Below, piece after piece: positions 39,107-47,711 of a stretch of 64,000 bases of DNA (positions are counted from its first letter, which is position 1; every line of letters begins with the position of its first letter). The translations under genes were made by a program, and so were the position numbers. Below the pieces are notes generated by a model, which saw only the letters and a program-made list of their open reading frames with translations, had not been told where the DNA came from and ran no database searches. This stretch comes from Alphaproteobacteria bacterium (GTDB taxonomy: Bacteria; Pseudomonadota; Alphaproteobacteria; RF32; CAG-239), in NCBI GenBank assembly GCA_017465945.1, contig JAFTVD010000018.1, forward strand, positions 1 through 64,000, read 5' to 3'.

Positions 39107-40132
39107 ATGTCAAAAGTAATTAGAGTTGCCGTAATTGGTGCAGGTATGATGGGTAGAAACCATCTAAAAACATATAAAACACTTCAAGGTGTTGAGCTTG
39201 TTGGTGTATATGATATTTTTACAGAAAATGCTGTTAAAGCAGCTGAAATGTTTGGTATTAAAGCTTTTACATCTTTAGAAGAAGTTGCTCATAATGTTGA
39301 TGCTGTTAGTGTTGTAACAACATCAGTTGCTCACTGTGAAGTAGGTGAGTTTTTCTTAAATCGTGGTATTCACTGCATGATGGAAAAACCTCTTGCAACA
39401 ACAGAAGAAGAATGTGCACGTTTAATTAATGCTGCAAAAAATAATAATGTAACACTCCTTGTTGGACACATTGAACGTTTTAATCCAGCTGTTGAACAAA
39501 TGGGTAAAATCTTATCTGATACAACAAAGATTCGCTCGCTAACAGCTCAACGTATGTCTGCAGCATCTGGCCGTATTACAGACGTTGATGTCGCTATGGA
39601 TCTAATGATACATGATGTTGAGGTTATTCAATCTTTAGTTAAATCACCTGTTGTTGATGTTAAAGCTATGGCTGTGAAAACTCCTGGCAATGAAAGTGGT
39701 AAAGATTATATTACAGCACTTTTACAATTTGAAAATGGTGCAACAGCTAATATCACAGCAAGTCGTATTACTCAAGCTCGTGTTAGAACACTAGCTGTTA
39801 CAACAGATACAAACTATATTGATATGGATTTTATTAATCAAAGTATCAACGTTCATTCACAAGGTCGTATGCCTTATGTAAATCAAGAAGAAATCCCTGA
39901 ATGGATGAATTATGGATTAAAGGGAAGCGTTGAACAGTTGTTTATACCAACAAATCAACCATTGCAAGCTGAACTTTCACATTTTATTGCATGTGTAAAT
40001 GGACTTGCAACTCCTAGAATTACAGGTGAAGATGCTCTAAATGCACTTCGTGTAATATGGAAAATTCAAGATGCTCTTGGTTTTGCTCGTAGAATTTCAG
40101 CGCCAGATATGGTTGAGCAAAAGGCTGCATAG
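39107..40132 (+). CDS. Gfo/Idh/MocA-family oxidoreductase
   Basis: An NAD(P)-dependent sugar dehydrogenase-type enzyme. The ATG at 39107 follows AAAGGGG and gives M-S-K-V-I-R-V-A-V-I-G-A-G-M-M-G-R-N-H; the frame start at 39083 adds eight residues with no ribosome site. E-K-P-L-A-T-T and G-H-I-E-R-F-N-P-A are family motifs, with D-V-A-M-D-L-M-I-H-D as the catalytic region. The substrate is unknown. Confidence 0.9.
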   Translation: MSKVIRVAVIGAGMMGRNHLKTYKTLQGVELVGVYDIFTENAVKAAEMFGIKAFTSLEEVAHNVDAVSVVTTSVAHCEVGEFFLNRGIHCMMEKPLATTEEECARLINAAKNNNVTLLVGHIERFNPAVEQMGKILSDTTKIRSLTAQRMSAASGRITDVDVAMDLMIHDVEVIQSLVKSPVVDVKAMAVKTPGNESGKDYITALLQFENGATANITASRITQARVRTLAVTTDTNYIDMDFINQSINVHSQGRMPYVNQEEIPEWMNYGLKGSVEQLFIPTNQPLQAELSHFIACVNGLATPRITGEDALNALRVIWKIQDALGFARRISAPDMVEQKAA

Positions 40133-40141
40133 CATAAAGAT

Positions 40142-40882
40142 ATGCGATATAAAATAACAATAGAATATGATGGCACTAACCTCCTCGGATGGCAAAAACA
40201 AAACGAGGGGGTTAGTGTTCAATATTATTTAGAAGAAGCTATTAAAGGATTCTCTCATCAAGAGGTTGAAGTTGTAGGAGCGGGGCGAACAGATGCAGGA
40301 GTGCATGCTATAGCGCAAGTTGCTCATTTTGACCTTGATACATCAATGGATGAATTTCACTTACAAGAAGCATTAAATGCAAGACTTCGCATATTAGATG
40401 CTCCAGTATCTGTTTTAGATGTCCAAATAGTAAATGATGATTTTCATGCAAGATTCTCTGCAACACATCGAGGATATATATATCGTATATTAAACAGAAG
40501 AGCACCAACAGTTTTAGAAAAAAATAGAGTTTGGGTTGTAGGTTACCCTCTTGATGTAGAAAAGATGAGAGAGGGTGCGAAATATTTACTAGGTAATCAT
40601 GATTTTTCTTCTTTTAGAGGAGCAGGATGCCAAGCAAAGTCGCCAATAAAAACATTAGATAAAATAGATATTATAGTAAATAAAGATGAAATAGATTTTA
40701 TTGTTGAGGCAAAATCATTTATTTATCACCAGGTAAGAAATATGGTTGGCACGTTAAAGTGCGTAGGTGATGGCAAGTTAAATCCTGAAGATGTGAAAAT
40801 TATATTAGAAAAAAAAGATAGACGATTTGCAGGTCCAACCGCTCCTGCTTGTGGGTTATATTTAAACAAAATTATATATTAA
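40142..40882 (+). CDS. truA: tRNA pseudouridine(38-40) synthase
   Basis: It makes pseudouridine at tRNA positions 38-40. The catalytic Asp51 lies in G-A-G-R-T-D-A-G-V-H-A; Y-D-G-T-N-L-L-G-W-Q and K-S-F-I-Y-H-Q-V-R-N-M-V-G also match. 246 residues. It is 9 bases after the oxidoreductase, and its stop overlaps the yraN stop by 4 bases. Confidence 0.96.
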   Translation: MRYKITIEYDGTNLLGWQKQNEGVSVQYYLEEAIKGFSHQEVEVVGAGRTDAGVHAIAQVAHFDLDTSMDEFHLQEALNARLRILDAPVSVLDVQIVNDDFHARFSATHRGYIYRILNRRAPTVLEKNRVWVVGYPLDVEKMREGAKYLLGNHDFSSFRGAGCQAKSPIKTLDKIDIIVNKDEIDFIVEAKSFIYHQVRNMVGTLKCVGDGKLNPEDVKIILEKKDRRFAGPTAPACGLYLNKIIY

Positions 40883-41277
40883 AAAGCCTTATCTAAATAT
40901 ATCGCATTCTCGATTCGTTTTATATTAAAAGGTAATTTTACAAAAAATACATCAAATTGGAAAGCATATTTGTTATATATGGGATTATGCTTTAAAAAAT
41001 TAATTCCTCCCATAATTATTCGCTGTTGTTGTTTGTAAGTGATTGCATGAAGGAAATTTGTGTCGTGTTTTCTTTTTTTTACTTCACAAAAAACGATTCG
41101 ATTGTTTTTTAGTGCAATAAAATCTAATTCTCCATATGGTGTTTTTCTTGCGTGTTTTGATTTATAGTTTTTAGCTATAATTTTATAACCATGCAATCTC
41201 ATATACATACGACACAAAAATTCAGCAATATAGCCAGAATTATAAGGTGTTATTTTTAATTTTAAGAGCTTTTTCAT
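40879..41277 (-). CDS. yraN: YraN-family (UPF0102) endonuclease-like protein
   Basis: The restriction-endonuclease-like fold shows as A-E-F-L-C-R-M-Y-M-R-L-H-G-Y-K-I-I-A-K-N-Y, G-E-L-D-F-I-A and F-C-E-V-K-K-R (E-L-D then E-V-K). The start at ATG 41277 (M-K-K-L) lies inside the rsmI 3' end. The rsmI - yraN pair beside an LpoA-like gene copies the E. coli yraL-yraM-yraN neighbourhood. Its role is poorly known. Confidence 0.88.
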   Translation of the reverse strand: MKKLLKLKITPYNSGYIAEFLCRMYMRLHGYKIIAKNYKSKHARKTPYGELDFIALKNNRIVFCEVKKRKHDTNFLHAITYKQQQRIIMGGINFLKHNPIYNKYAFQFDVFFVKLPFNIKRIENAIYLDKAF

Positions 41278-42082
41278 ATACATCACTTCTTTTTAATTTA
41301 TAAATATCTGATACTTTTTTTACAGCATCTTTTAAGGTAGATTTTTTTAATTCTTCAATTAATATTGCTTCGATATCAATATTTTCTGATGTCGTTTTTT
41401 CACAAAATGGAGATATTACAAGAACGATTTCTCCTTTAATTGGATTTTCTTCTATTTGTTTTGCAACATCACTTATATCCCCTAAAATACACTCTTCATG
41501 AATTTTAGTTATTTCTCTAACAATAGCAACTTCTCTATCTGGCATAAGTTCTTTTATAGTATTTAATGTTTTTGTGATACGTACAGCTGTTTCATATAAA
41601 ACAAGTGTTGCATTAATATTTTTTAATTCATTTAATAAATCTAAACGAGCTTTGTCTTTGTTTGGAACAAAACCTGCAAACATAAATCTGTTTGTTGGAA
41701 GCCCTGATAATTGTAACGCAGAGATTACAGCGCAACATCCAGGGATTGTAGTTACTTTTATTCCTTGTTTTCTACATTCTCTAACAAGTTTATATCCAGG
41801 GTCTGAAATTAGAGGAGATCCCGCATCGCTAACAAGAGCAACATCGTTACCTTCTTTTAATAAATCAATAATTAATTGAACTTTTTCTTGTTCAAAATGA
41901 TCTTCATAGGCAATAAATTTCTTGTTACAAGAAACACCAATAAGTGAAAAAAGCTTTTTTGTTACACGAGAGTCTTCTGTTGCAATAATATCAACAGAGT
42001 TTAAAACATCTTTTGCTCTCATAGATAAATCAGCTAAATTGCCAATTGGAGTTGCGATAATATATAAACATGTATTAGTCAT
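41240..42082 (-). CDS. rsmI: 16S rRNA (cytidine-1402-2'-O) methyltransferase
   Basis: A SAM-dependent methyltransferase: L-Y-I-I-A-T-P-I-G-N-L-A-D at the start, A-T-E-D-S-R-V-T, and V-A-L-V-S-D-A-G-S-P-L-I-S-D-P-G. The ATG at 42082 gives M-T-N-T-C-L-Y; a TTG at 42103 would add seven residues. 280 residues, overlapping yraN. Confidence 0.96.
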   Translation of the reverse strand: MTNTCLYIIATPIGNLADLSMRAKDVLNSVDIIATEDSRVTKKLFSLIGVSCNKKFIAYEDHFEQEKVQLIIDLLKEGNDVALVSDAGSPLISDPGYKLVRECRKQGIKVTTIPGCCAVISALQLSGLPTNRFMFAGFVPNKDKARLDLLNELKNINATLVLYETAVRITKTLNTIKELMPDREVAIVREITKIHEECILGDISDVAKQIEENPIKGEIVLVISPFCEKTTSENIDIEAILIEELKKSTLKDAVKKVSDIYKLKRSDVYEKALKIKNNTL

Positions 42083-42154
42083 TTTATATCTCTTTACAAA
42101 CAATGTTTTTTGTTTTAAGTAAGTTTATAAGATTGTTAAATATTTTGGGAATAA

Positions 42155-43414
42155 ATGCAAGTGTTAAAAAAAATAGCTATGTTTTTTCTTATGTTGGGAC
42201 TATTTGGGTGCAATAGTCGTCTAACAGATAATAGAATTGAACTATCAGATTATAAATATGAAATAATAGATTATGATGTAATTAACTCTGAGATGGTAGA
42301 AGAAGATTCGTTAAATGTTGCTGTATTGCTACCATTAACAGGAGATACTGGAAATATAGGGCTAGGAATGCAAAATGCTATGTTTATGGCCTTAGATGAT
42401 TTGAAAAATAGTAAAGTTGTTCTAAAATTTTACGATACAAAGGGTACTAAAGAAGGGGCGCAAAGTGCAATTAAACAAGCAATTAATGATAAGCAACAAT
42501 TAATATTAGGGCCTTTAACGAATAAAGAAGTAGAGGGTGTGGCATCTTCTGCATTATCCAATAATATACCGGTTGTTTCTTTTACTACATCTCCTCAGGT
42601 TTTACAAAATGGTATTTATAGTATAGGATTATTAAACGAAGAGCAAATTGAAAGAGCTTTGTCATATGCAAAAAAAGAAAATAGAAATAGATTAGTATTA
42701 CTTGTTCCTGATAATAATGGAGGCTTAAATGTTGTGAAATCAGCTTTAATGTCTTCATTTAATAATAATATAACTTTAACAAAAGTAGGTTTTTATAATC
42801 AAGACACTGTAGATTTTACATCTCTAGTTAACACGATATCTCAAGCAAAAGACTTTGATGCTGTTTTAATTGCAGATAGTGGTAATCGTCTAAAATCAAT
42901 AGTATCAATGTTTGCATATAATGATATTATGTATCCAGATGTATTATTTTTAGGAACATCTGCATGGGATAATACAAATTTAAGCAAAGAAACTATTTTA
43001 TATCATGGGGTATATCCAATGGTATCAAAAAGTTATGGAGAGTACTTTACTAAAAAATATAAAGATATATTCGGAGAATATCCCAAAAGTATATACTCTG
43101 TTGCATATGATAGCGTTTTGTTAGCATCAGTATTATCTGCAAAATCTCATGATAATTTAGAGGAAAATTTAACATCAAAAAGTGGGTTTATTGGTGTTAA
43201 TGGTTACTTTAAAATTTTACCAACAGGAGAAAGTCGCCATAGTTTAGAAATGTACGAAGTTACACCTAATGGCCCTAAAGTAGTGTCTAAAGGTGATAAA
43301 AATGTAGATTATCCTGAAAATCAAATGGATATACGTTATATCCCTTATGATAGCCTTCCAGAGTTTTTGGGTAAAAAGAATGATGATGTTTTACAGTGGT
43401 TATACAATAATTAG
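42155..43414 (+). CDS. LpoA-like lipoprotein, PBP activator type
   Basis: The lipoprotein signal is M-Q-V-L-K-K-I-A-M-F-F-L-M-L-G-L-F-G-C (lipid Cys). The mature part is a periplasmic binding protein fold: V-A-V-L-L-P-L-T-G-D-T-G-N-I-G and P-V-V-S-F-T-T-S-P. It lies divergent from rsmI, matching the LpoA (yraM) locus. LpoA activates PBP1A; 419 residues is shorter than E. coli LpoA, so it has the C-terminal module only (inference). Confidence 0.85.
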   Translation: MQVLKKIAMFFLMLGLFGCNSRLTDNRIELSDYKYEIIDYDVINSEMVEEDSLNVAVLLPLTGDTGNIGLGMQNAMFMALDDLKNSKVVLKFYDTKGTKEGAQSAIKQAINDKQQLILGPLTNKEVEGVASSALSNNIPVVSFTTSPQVLQNGIYSIGLLNEEQIERALSYAKKENRNRLVLLVPDNNGGLNVVKSALMSSFNNNITLTKVGFYNQDTVDFTSLVNTISQAKDFDAVLIADSGNRLKSIVSMFAYNDIMYPDVLFLGTSAWDNTNLSKETILYHGVYPMVSKSYGEYFTKKYKDIFGEYPKSIYSVAYDSVLLASVLSAKSHDNLEENLTSKSGFIGVNGYFKILPTGESRHSLEMYEVTPNGPKVVSKGDKNVDYPENQMDIRYIPYDSLPEFLGKKNDDVLQWLYNN

Positions 43415-43435
43415 TATAATTGTATAATTTTAAAC

Positions 43436-43464
43436 TTGCAAATTATTGCTGTATACGTCATAAA
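43436..43464 (+). promoter_or_regulatory. Possible promoter of the SRP RNA
   Basis: TTGCAA (43436-43441), a 17-base spacer and CATAAA (43459-43464) lie about 20 bases before the RNA helix. The match is moderate. Confidence 0.4.
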
Positions 43465-43483
43465 AGAAATGAATTGATTAATA

Positions 43484-43571
43484 TGAAGGGAACAGGATTG
43501 TTTTACTGCCAACCCGGTCAGGTTCGGAAGGAAGCAGCCGTAACAGTCAAAATGAGGTCTGTATCCCTTCA
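43484..43571 (+). ncRNA. ffs: 4.5S signal recognition particle RNA (small type)
   Basis: The conserved apical domain GGTCAGG-TTCGGAAGGAAGCAGCC (hyphen marks a break for reading) is complete, including the GGAA loop and the asymmetric AGCAGCC side. The ends pair as TGAAGGG with CCCTTCA, with ACAG/CTGT further in. It lies 15 bases before dnaX, the classical ffs-dnaX-ybaB-recR order. ffh is not in this window. Confidence 0.97.
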
Positions 43572-43586
43572 CCTCTTAGAGTGTTA

Positions 43587-45173
43587 ATGAGTATGGTTCA
43601 AGAAAATAAAGAAAATCAATATGTGGTTTTAGCCAGGAAATATCGTCCTCAAAATTTTGAAGATTTGTTGGGGCAAGATGCTTTGGTTAAGACATTAACT
43701 AATGCGATAGAAAACAACAGATTACACCATGCATATATTTTAACAGGAATAAGAGGGGTTGGAAAGACTACAACCGCAAGACTTATTGCAAGAGCATTAA
43801 ATTGTGTTGGAAAAGATGGTAATGGCGGTCCCACAATTAATCCTTGTGGAGAATGTGATAATTGTAAATCAATAGCTTCTGGACGTCATATGGATGTTAT
43901 GGAACTTGATGCTGCATCACACACAGGTGTAGATGATGTAAGAGAGTTACTTGATAGTGCTCGTTATGCTCCAACAAATGCTCGCTACAAAATATATATC
44001 ATAGATGAGGTTCACATGTTATCTAAAGGAGCTTTTAATGCTCTTTTAAAAACCTTAGAAGAACCTCCTGCGCATGTTAAGTTTATATTTGCCACAACGG
44101 AAATACGAAAAGTTCCCGTAACAATTTTATCTCGTTGCCAACGATTCGATTTGCAGAGATTATCAATAGAAACACTAAAAGAGCTTTTTACAAAAATATT
44201 AAAAAATGAAAACATTCCAGCAGATAGTGAAGCCCTAGAGATTATTGCAAAAGCTGCTGATGGTTCAGCAAGAGACGGTTTGTCCCTTTTAGATCAATCC
44301 ATTGTTTTGAGTAATGCTAATATAAAAACAGATGTTGTAAAAAATATGCTTGGTCTTGCAGATAGGGGGCAAACACTATCCTTATTTGAAAATTTAATAA
44401 ATGGAAACATGGAAAATGTTTTGAGTAATGTATCTAGTCAGTATACAAATGGTGCAACACCAATGATAATATTGCAAGATTTAATAAATATTACTCATGA
44501 TATGGCAAAAATAAAAATATTACCTCAACTATTAAGTACTACAAGTTTTAGTGAAGTAGAAAAAAATACTTTCTCAAGTTTAAGTCAAACGACATCTCTT
44601 GCAATATTATCTAAAATATGGCAGATGTTGATTAAAGGAATAGGGGAGTTAAATCTAGCGCCATCATCTGTTGAAGCATTGGAGATGATTCTATTGCGTG
44701 TTGCATATTCTGCATCAATGCCAACACCGTATGAGATTTTAAATGATGTAAAAAAAAACTCTAGTTTAATATCGGGTGTAGCAACAAAAGCTCAAGAAAA
44801 GCCAAGTGCTTTTGAAAAAAAAAATAATATAACAAATGTAAGTTCACCAAAAGATTTTATAAAATTTAATACAGTTGATGAGTTTGTTTCTTATTTAGAA
44901 AATACTAAAAAGGCACTAATTGAATATTCAATAAAAAACGATGTTAGTATAAAAGAATTTTCTGATGGTCATATAAAAATGAATATATCTCCTAATATTC
45001 ATCAAGATTTTATAATGAATCTACATAAGCTGTTAACTGATGTAACTGGTAAAAAATGGGAAATTGATATATTTAAAGGTGATTTAGGTGAAACAATTGC
45101 GGATAAAGAAAAATCAAAAGTTGAAGCCTCTAGAAAAAATGTGGCAGAATACCCATTAGTAAAAAAATACTAG
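43587..45173 (+). CDS. dnaX: DNA polymerase III gamma/tau subunit
   Basis: The clamp-loader ATPase. Walker A is G-I-R-G-V-G-K-T-T-T-A; four zinc-type cysteines (C-G-E-C-D-N-C after C-V-G) and I-I-D-E-V-H-M-L-S follow, with the sensor I-L-S-R-C-Q-R-F. The start among GTG 43581, ATG 43587 and ATG 43593 is uncertain. The frame stops at 45173 in P-L-V-K-K-Y, but the -1 frame continues I-L-E-E-F-K-G-S-R-I and ends at 45292, so the full-length protein probably needs a -1 shift at an A7 run. A separate A10 run lies upstream. Confidence 0.93.
   Translation: MSMVQENKENQYVVLARKYRPQNFEDLLGQDALVKTLTNAIENNRLHHAYILTGIRGVGKTTTARLIARALNCVGKDGNGGPTINPCGECDNCKSIASGRHMDVMELDAASHTGVDDVRELLDSARYAPTNARYKIYIIDEVHMLSKGAFNALLKTLEEPPAHVKFIFATTEIRKVPVTILSRCQRFDLQRLSIETLKELFTKILKNENIPADSEALEIIAKAADGSARDGLSLLDQSIVLSNANIKTDVVKNMLGLADRGQTLSLFENLINGNMENVLSNVSSQYTNGATPMIILQDLINITHDMAKIKILPQLLSTTSFSEVEKNTFSSLSQTTSLAILSKIWQMLIKGIGELNLAPSSVEALEMILLRVAYSASMPTPYEILNDVKKNSSLISGVATKAQEKPSAFEKKNNITNVSSPKDFIKFNTVDEFVSYLENTKKALIEYSIKNDVSIKEFSDGHIKMNISPNIHQDFIMNLHKLLTDVTGKKWEIDIFKGDLGETIADKEKSKVEASRKNVAEYPLVKKY
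44815..44824 (+). other. A10 slippage tract inside dnaX
   Basis: Ten A lie in frame as G-A-A A-A-A A-A-A A-A-T (Glu-Lys-Lys-Asn), about codon 410. With 11 A the next codon is TAA; with 9 A the reading is ATA ATA TAA. Either error ends translation within three codons, at about the size of E. coli gamma. Thermus dnaX uses an A9 run this way. Confidence 0.55.
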
Positions 45174-45292
45174 AGGAATTTAAGGGTTCAAGAATAGAAA
45201 CAGTAATTCGTAAAAATTTGAATGAAATTTCAGAAAGTGAAACAGAAATATCTAGTGATATGTCAATAACCTATTTTGATGAAGAGGAATAA
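45161..45292 (+). other. A7 frameshift site and -1 frame end of dnaX
   Basis: The sequence is GTA-AAA-AAA-TAC-TAG in frame 0, a perfect X-XXY-YYZ slippery heptamer (A AAA AAA). After a -1 shift the frame reads ATA CTA GAG and continues 41 codons to TAA at 45290, ending F-D-E-E-E four bases before ybaB. The P-L-V-K-K-I-L-E-E-F motif resembles the C-terminus of other alphaproteobacterial tau proteins. A missing base in the assembly would look the same. Confidence 0.65.
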
Positions 45293-45295
45293 ATT

Positions 45296-45616
45296 ATGTT
45301 AAATATTCAAGGTTTAATGAAACAAGCTCAAATGATGCAAAAAAAGATGCAGGAAGCACAAGAAAAATTAGCACAAACAGAAGTTTTAGGAAGTGCTGCT
45401 AATGGTTTATTGACTATAACATTAAATGGTAAATCAGAAATGAAAAAAATTAATATAGATAAATCACTTGTTTCTTCAGATGATGTTGAAATGTTAGAAG
45501 ATTTATTATTAGTGGCATATAATGATGCCCATAATAAAGTGGAAGCTATGGCAGAAGAAAGTATGAAATCTGCAACAGGTGGTGTAAATTTAGGTGGACT
45601 AAAATTACCATTTTAG
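45296..45616 (+). CDS. ybaB: Nucleoid-associated protein YbaB/EbfC
   Basis: 106 residues: M-L-N-I-Q-G-L-M-K-Q-A-Q-M-M-Q-K-K-M-Q-E-A-Q, then G-L-L-T-I-T-L-N-G-K, and G-G-V-N-L-G-G-L-K-L-P-F at the end. It binds DNA as a dimer. It lies between dnaX and recR, where ybaB is normally found. Confidence 0.96.
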   Translation: MLNIQGLMKQAQMMQKKMQEAQEKLAQTEVLGSAANGLLTITLNGKSEMKKINIDKSLVSSDDVEMLEDLLLVAYNDAHNKVEAMAEESMKSATGGVNLGGLKLPF

Positions 45617-45624
45617 AGGTATAA

Positions 45625-46218
45625 ATGTCTGATGGATATATAGAGCAACTTATTAAAATTATATCTAAACTTCCATCTCTTGGCACACGTTCAGCAAGAA
45701 GGATAGTTTTATATATGCTAAAAAAAAGAGAGAGTGTTATTCCTCAACTAATAACAGCTCTTCAAAATGTGTATGATAATATTAAAGTATGTGAAGTATG
45801 TGGTAATTATGACACAATAAGTCCTTGCTCTATATGTACATCAACACAAAGAGAAAAACATTTTTTGTGTGTGGTTCAAGATATTAATGATTTGTGGGCT
45901 TTAGAAAGAGGTGGATTATATAAAGGTCAATATCATATATTAGGAGGAGTTCTTTCTGCAATAGAAGGAATTACTCCTGATGATTTGAGTATTGACAAGT
46001 TGCTTGCAAGAATAGATGATGAAAATATAACAGAAATCATTTTAGCATTACCTGCAACAGTTGATGGTCAAATAACTATGCACTATATTTCATCTTTATT
46101 AAAAGATAAAAATATAAAAATAACAACCCTTGCCCAAGGAATACCTGTTGGAGCTGAGCTTGATTACATGGATGATGGAACAATTAAATTAGCATTAGAT
46201 ATGAGAAAAATACTCTAA
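45625..46218 (+). CDS. recR: Recombination protein RecR
   Basis: Works with RecF and RecO in gap repair. L-P-S-L-G-T-R-S-A-R-R is the helix-hairpin-helix, C-E-V-C-G-N-Y-x-x-x-x-P-C-S-I-C the zinc finger, and C-V-V-Q-D-I-N-D-L the Toprim domain. 197 residues. Its stop overlaps the phoB stop by 4 bases. Confidence 0.97.
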   Translation: MSDGYIEQLIKIISKLPSLGTRSARRIVLYMLKKRESVIPQLITALQNVYDNIKVCEVCGNYDTISPCSICTSTQREKHFLCVVQDINDLWALERGGLYKGQYHILGGVLSAIEGITPDDLSIDKLLARIDDENITEIILALPATVDGQITMHYISSLLKDKNIKITTLAQGIPVGAELDYMDDGTIKLALDMRKIL

Positions 46219-46934
46219 TCTTCATTAGTATCATCATCAGAAGGTAAGTCTATTTTTTTATCAATAGCATAGCCATTTGCTCTCACAGTTCTGATATAAT
46301 CCGGACCATGTTTATTTAAAGAGCTTCTAAGGCGTCTAATATGTACATCAACGGTTCTAGATTCTACAAATATATTTTCACCCCAAACAGATTTTAACAG
46401 AACTTCTCGAGAGAAGACTTTTCCTGGTTCTTTTACTAACATTTTTAATAAACGAAATTCTGTAGGGCTTAAATGTATATAAACATCACCACGTCTTACT
46501 TTACGCTCAACTAAGTCCATATGAATATCTTCAAATTCTAAAAACTTTTCTTTTTCTTCGAACAAAGGTGCTCTTCTCATATTAGTTTTCACTCTAGCCA
46601 TAAGCTCTGGTACTGAAAATGGTTTAGTAACATAATCATCAGCACCTGCGCCCAAGCCTTTAATTTTGTCTTCTTCTTGACTTTTAGCTGTGAGCATTAT
46701 TATTGGTATTGTTTTAATGTCAGGCTTTGAGCGAATTAATTTACATATCTCAACACCAGATATTTCAGGTAGCATCCAATCTAATATTATTACAGATGGT
46801 TGAACACGTTCAACTTCACTTACCGCATTTAAGCCATTACTTACAACAACTGTTTTATATCCCTCTTTTTCTAAATTGTATGTTAGTAATGTAGCAATAG
46901 ATTCTTCATCTTCAATAATCATTACTGTACTCAT
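46215..46934 (-). CDS. phoB: OmpR/PhoB-type response regulator
   Basis: Receiver domain with phosphoacceptor Asp52 (I-I-L-D-W-M-L-P) and T-K-P-F, followed by a winged-helix domain (H-L-S-P-T-E-F-R-L-L, V-D-V-H-I-R-R-L-R-S-S-L-N). The overall sequence, with W-M-L-P and R-T-V-R-A-N-G-Y, fits PhoB of the phosphate regulon. No histidine kinase (phoR) lies beside it. The start overlaps the rpe stop by 4 bases. Confidence 0.87.
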   Translation of the reverse strand: MSTVMIIEDEESIATLLTYNLEKEGYKTVVVSNGLNAVSEVERVQPSVIILDWMLPEISGVEICKLIRSKPDIKTIPIIMLTAKSQEEDKIKGLGAGADDYVTKPFSVPELMARVKTNMRRAPLFEEKEKFLEFEDIHMDLVERKVRRGDVYIHLSPTEFRLLKMLVKEPGKVFSREVLLKSVWGENIFVESRTVDVHIRRLRSSLNKHGPDYIRTVRANGYAIDKKIDLPSDDDTNED

Positions 46935-47578
46935 AAAGTTTCTCCTTTTAGTTCTTTTATACTTTTTTCATAATTATCACTTTTGAAAACCGCTGTTCCT
47001 GCAACTAAAATGTCAACATTAGCATCACGACATAATTTTGCAGTTTCATTATTTATTCCTCCATCAACTTCTATAATGATATTTTTATTTTTTATAGATT
47101 TTCGTAAATAATCGATTCTAGAAAGAGCGTTATTATCAAACTTCTGTCCCCCAAAGCCTGGCTCAACAGACATAATAAGAATAAGATCAATATCATCAAT
47201 AAATGGTAAAATAGCCGATATTTCTGTATTTGGTTTTATTGATATGCCAGCTTTTATTCCATATTGCTTAATTAAATTGATATCTTCAATGGGATTATCA
47301 GATGCCTCTAAATGAAAAGTAATAATATCAGCCCCTGCTTTAGCATACCACGGAATAAATTTTGTTGGATTATTTACCATTAAATGAACATCAAAAAGAA
47401 GGTTAGAATACTTTTTCAAGTTTTCTAAAATCATCGGACCAAAAGTAATATTGGGAACAAAATGACCATCCATTACATCAAAATGAATCAAATCAGCTTT
47501 TGCTTTTTCAAGTTTTATAATTTCATCTCTTAAACAGCCAAAATCTGCTGCTAAAATACTTGGTGCTATTTTTACCAT
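46931..47578 (-). CDS. rpe: Ribulose-phosphate 3-epimerase
   Basis: Interconverts ribulose- and xylulose-5-phosphate. It opens M-V-K-I-A-P-S-I-L-A-A-D-F, with H-F-D-V-M-D-G-H-F-V-P-N-I and M-S-V-E-P-G-F-G-G-Q, and E-V-D-G-G-I near the end. The ATG at 47578 has a GGAG-type site (GGAGAGCATT); the longer frame is rejected. 215 residues. Confidence 0.96.
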   Translation of the reverse strand: MVKIAPSILAADFGCLRDEIIKLEKAKADLIHFDVMDGHFVPNITFGPMILENLKKYSNLLFDVHLMVNNPTKFIPWYAKAGADIITFHLEASDNPIEDINLIKQYGIKAGISIKPNTEISAILPFIDDIDLILIMSVEPGFGGQKFDNNALSRIDYLRKSIKNKNIIIEVDGGINNETAKLCRDANVDILVAGTAVFKSDNYEKSIKELKGETL

Positions 47579-47639
47579 AATGCTCTCCTTATATGATAAA
47601 TAAGCATATATAAAAAGGTTTAACTTAAAGTAAATAAGA

Positions 47640-47668
47640 TTAAAGCACATTGATAATGAAGATATAAT
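47640..47668 (+). promoter_or_regulatory. Possible promoter of the ferritin-like gene
   Basis: TTAAAG and TATAAT (47663-47668) are 17 bases apart. The spacer contains GATAATGA, which recalls part of an iron-regulator box, but the match is too short to name one. Confidence 0.35.
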
Positions 47669-47711
47669 GATTATTTAATTTGTGTCATGAAATACAAAAA
47701 AGGAGATAAAC

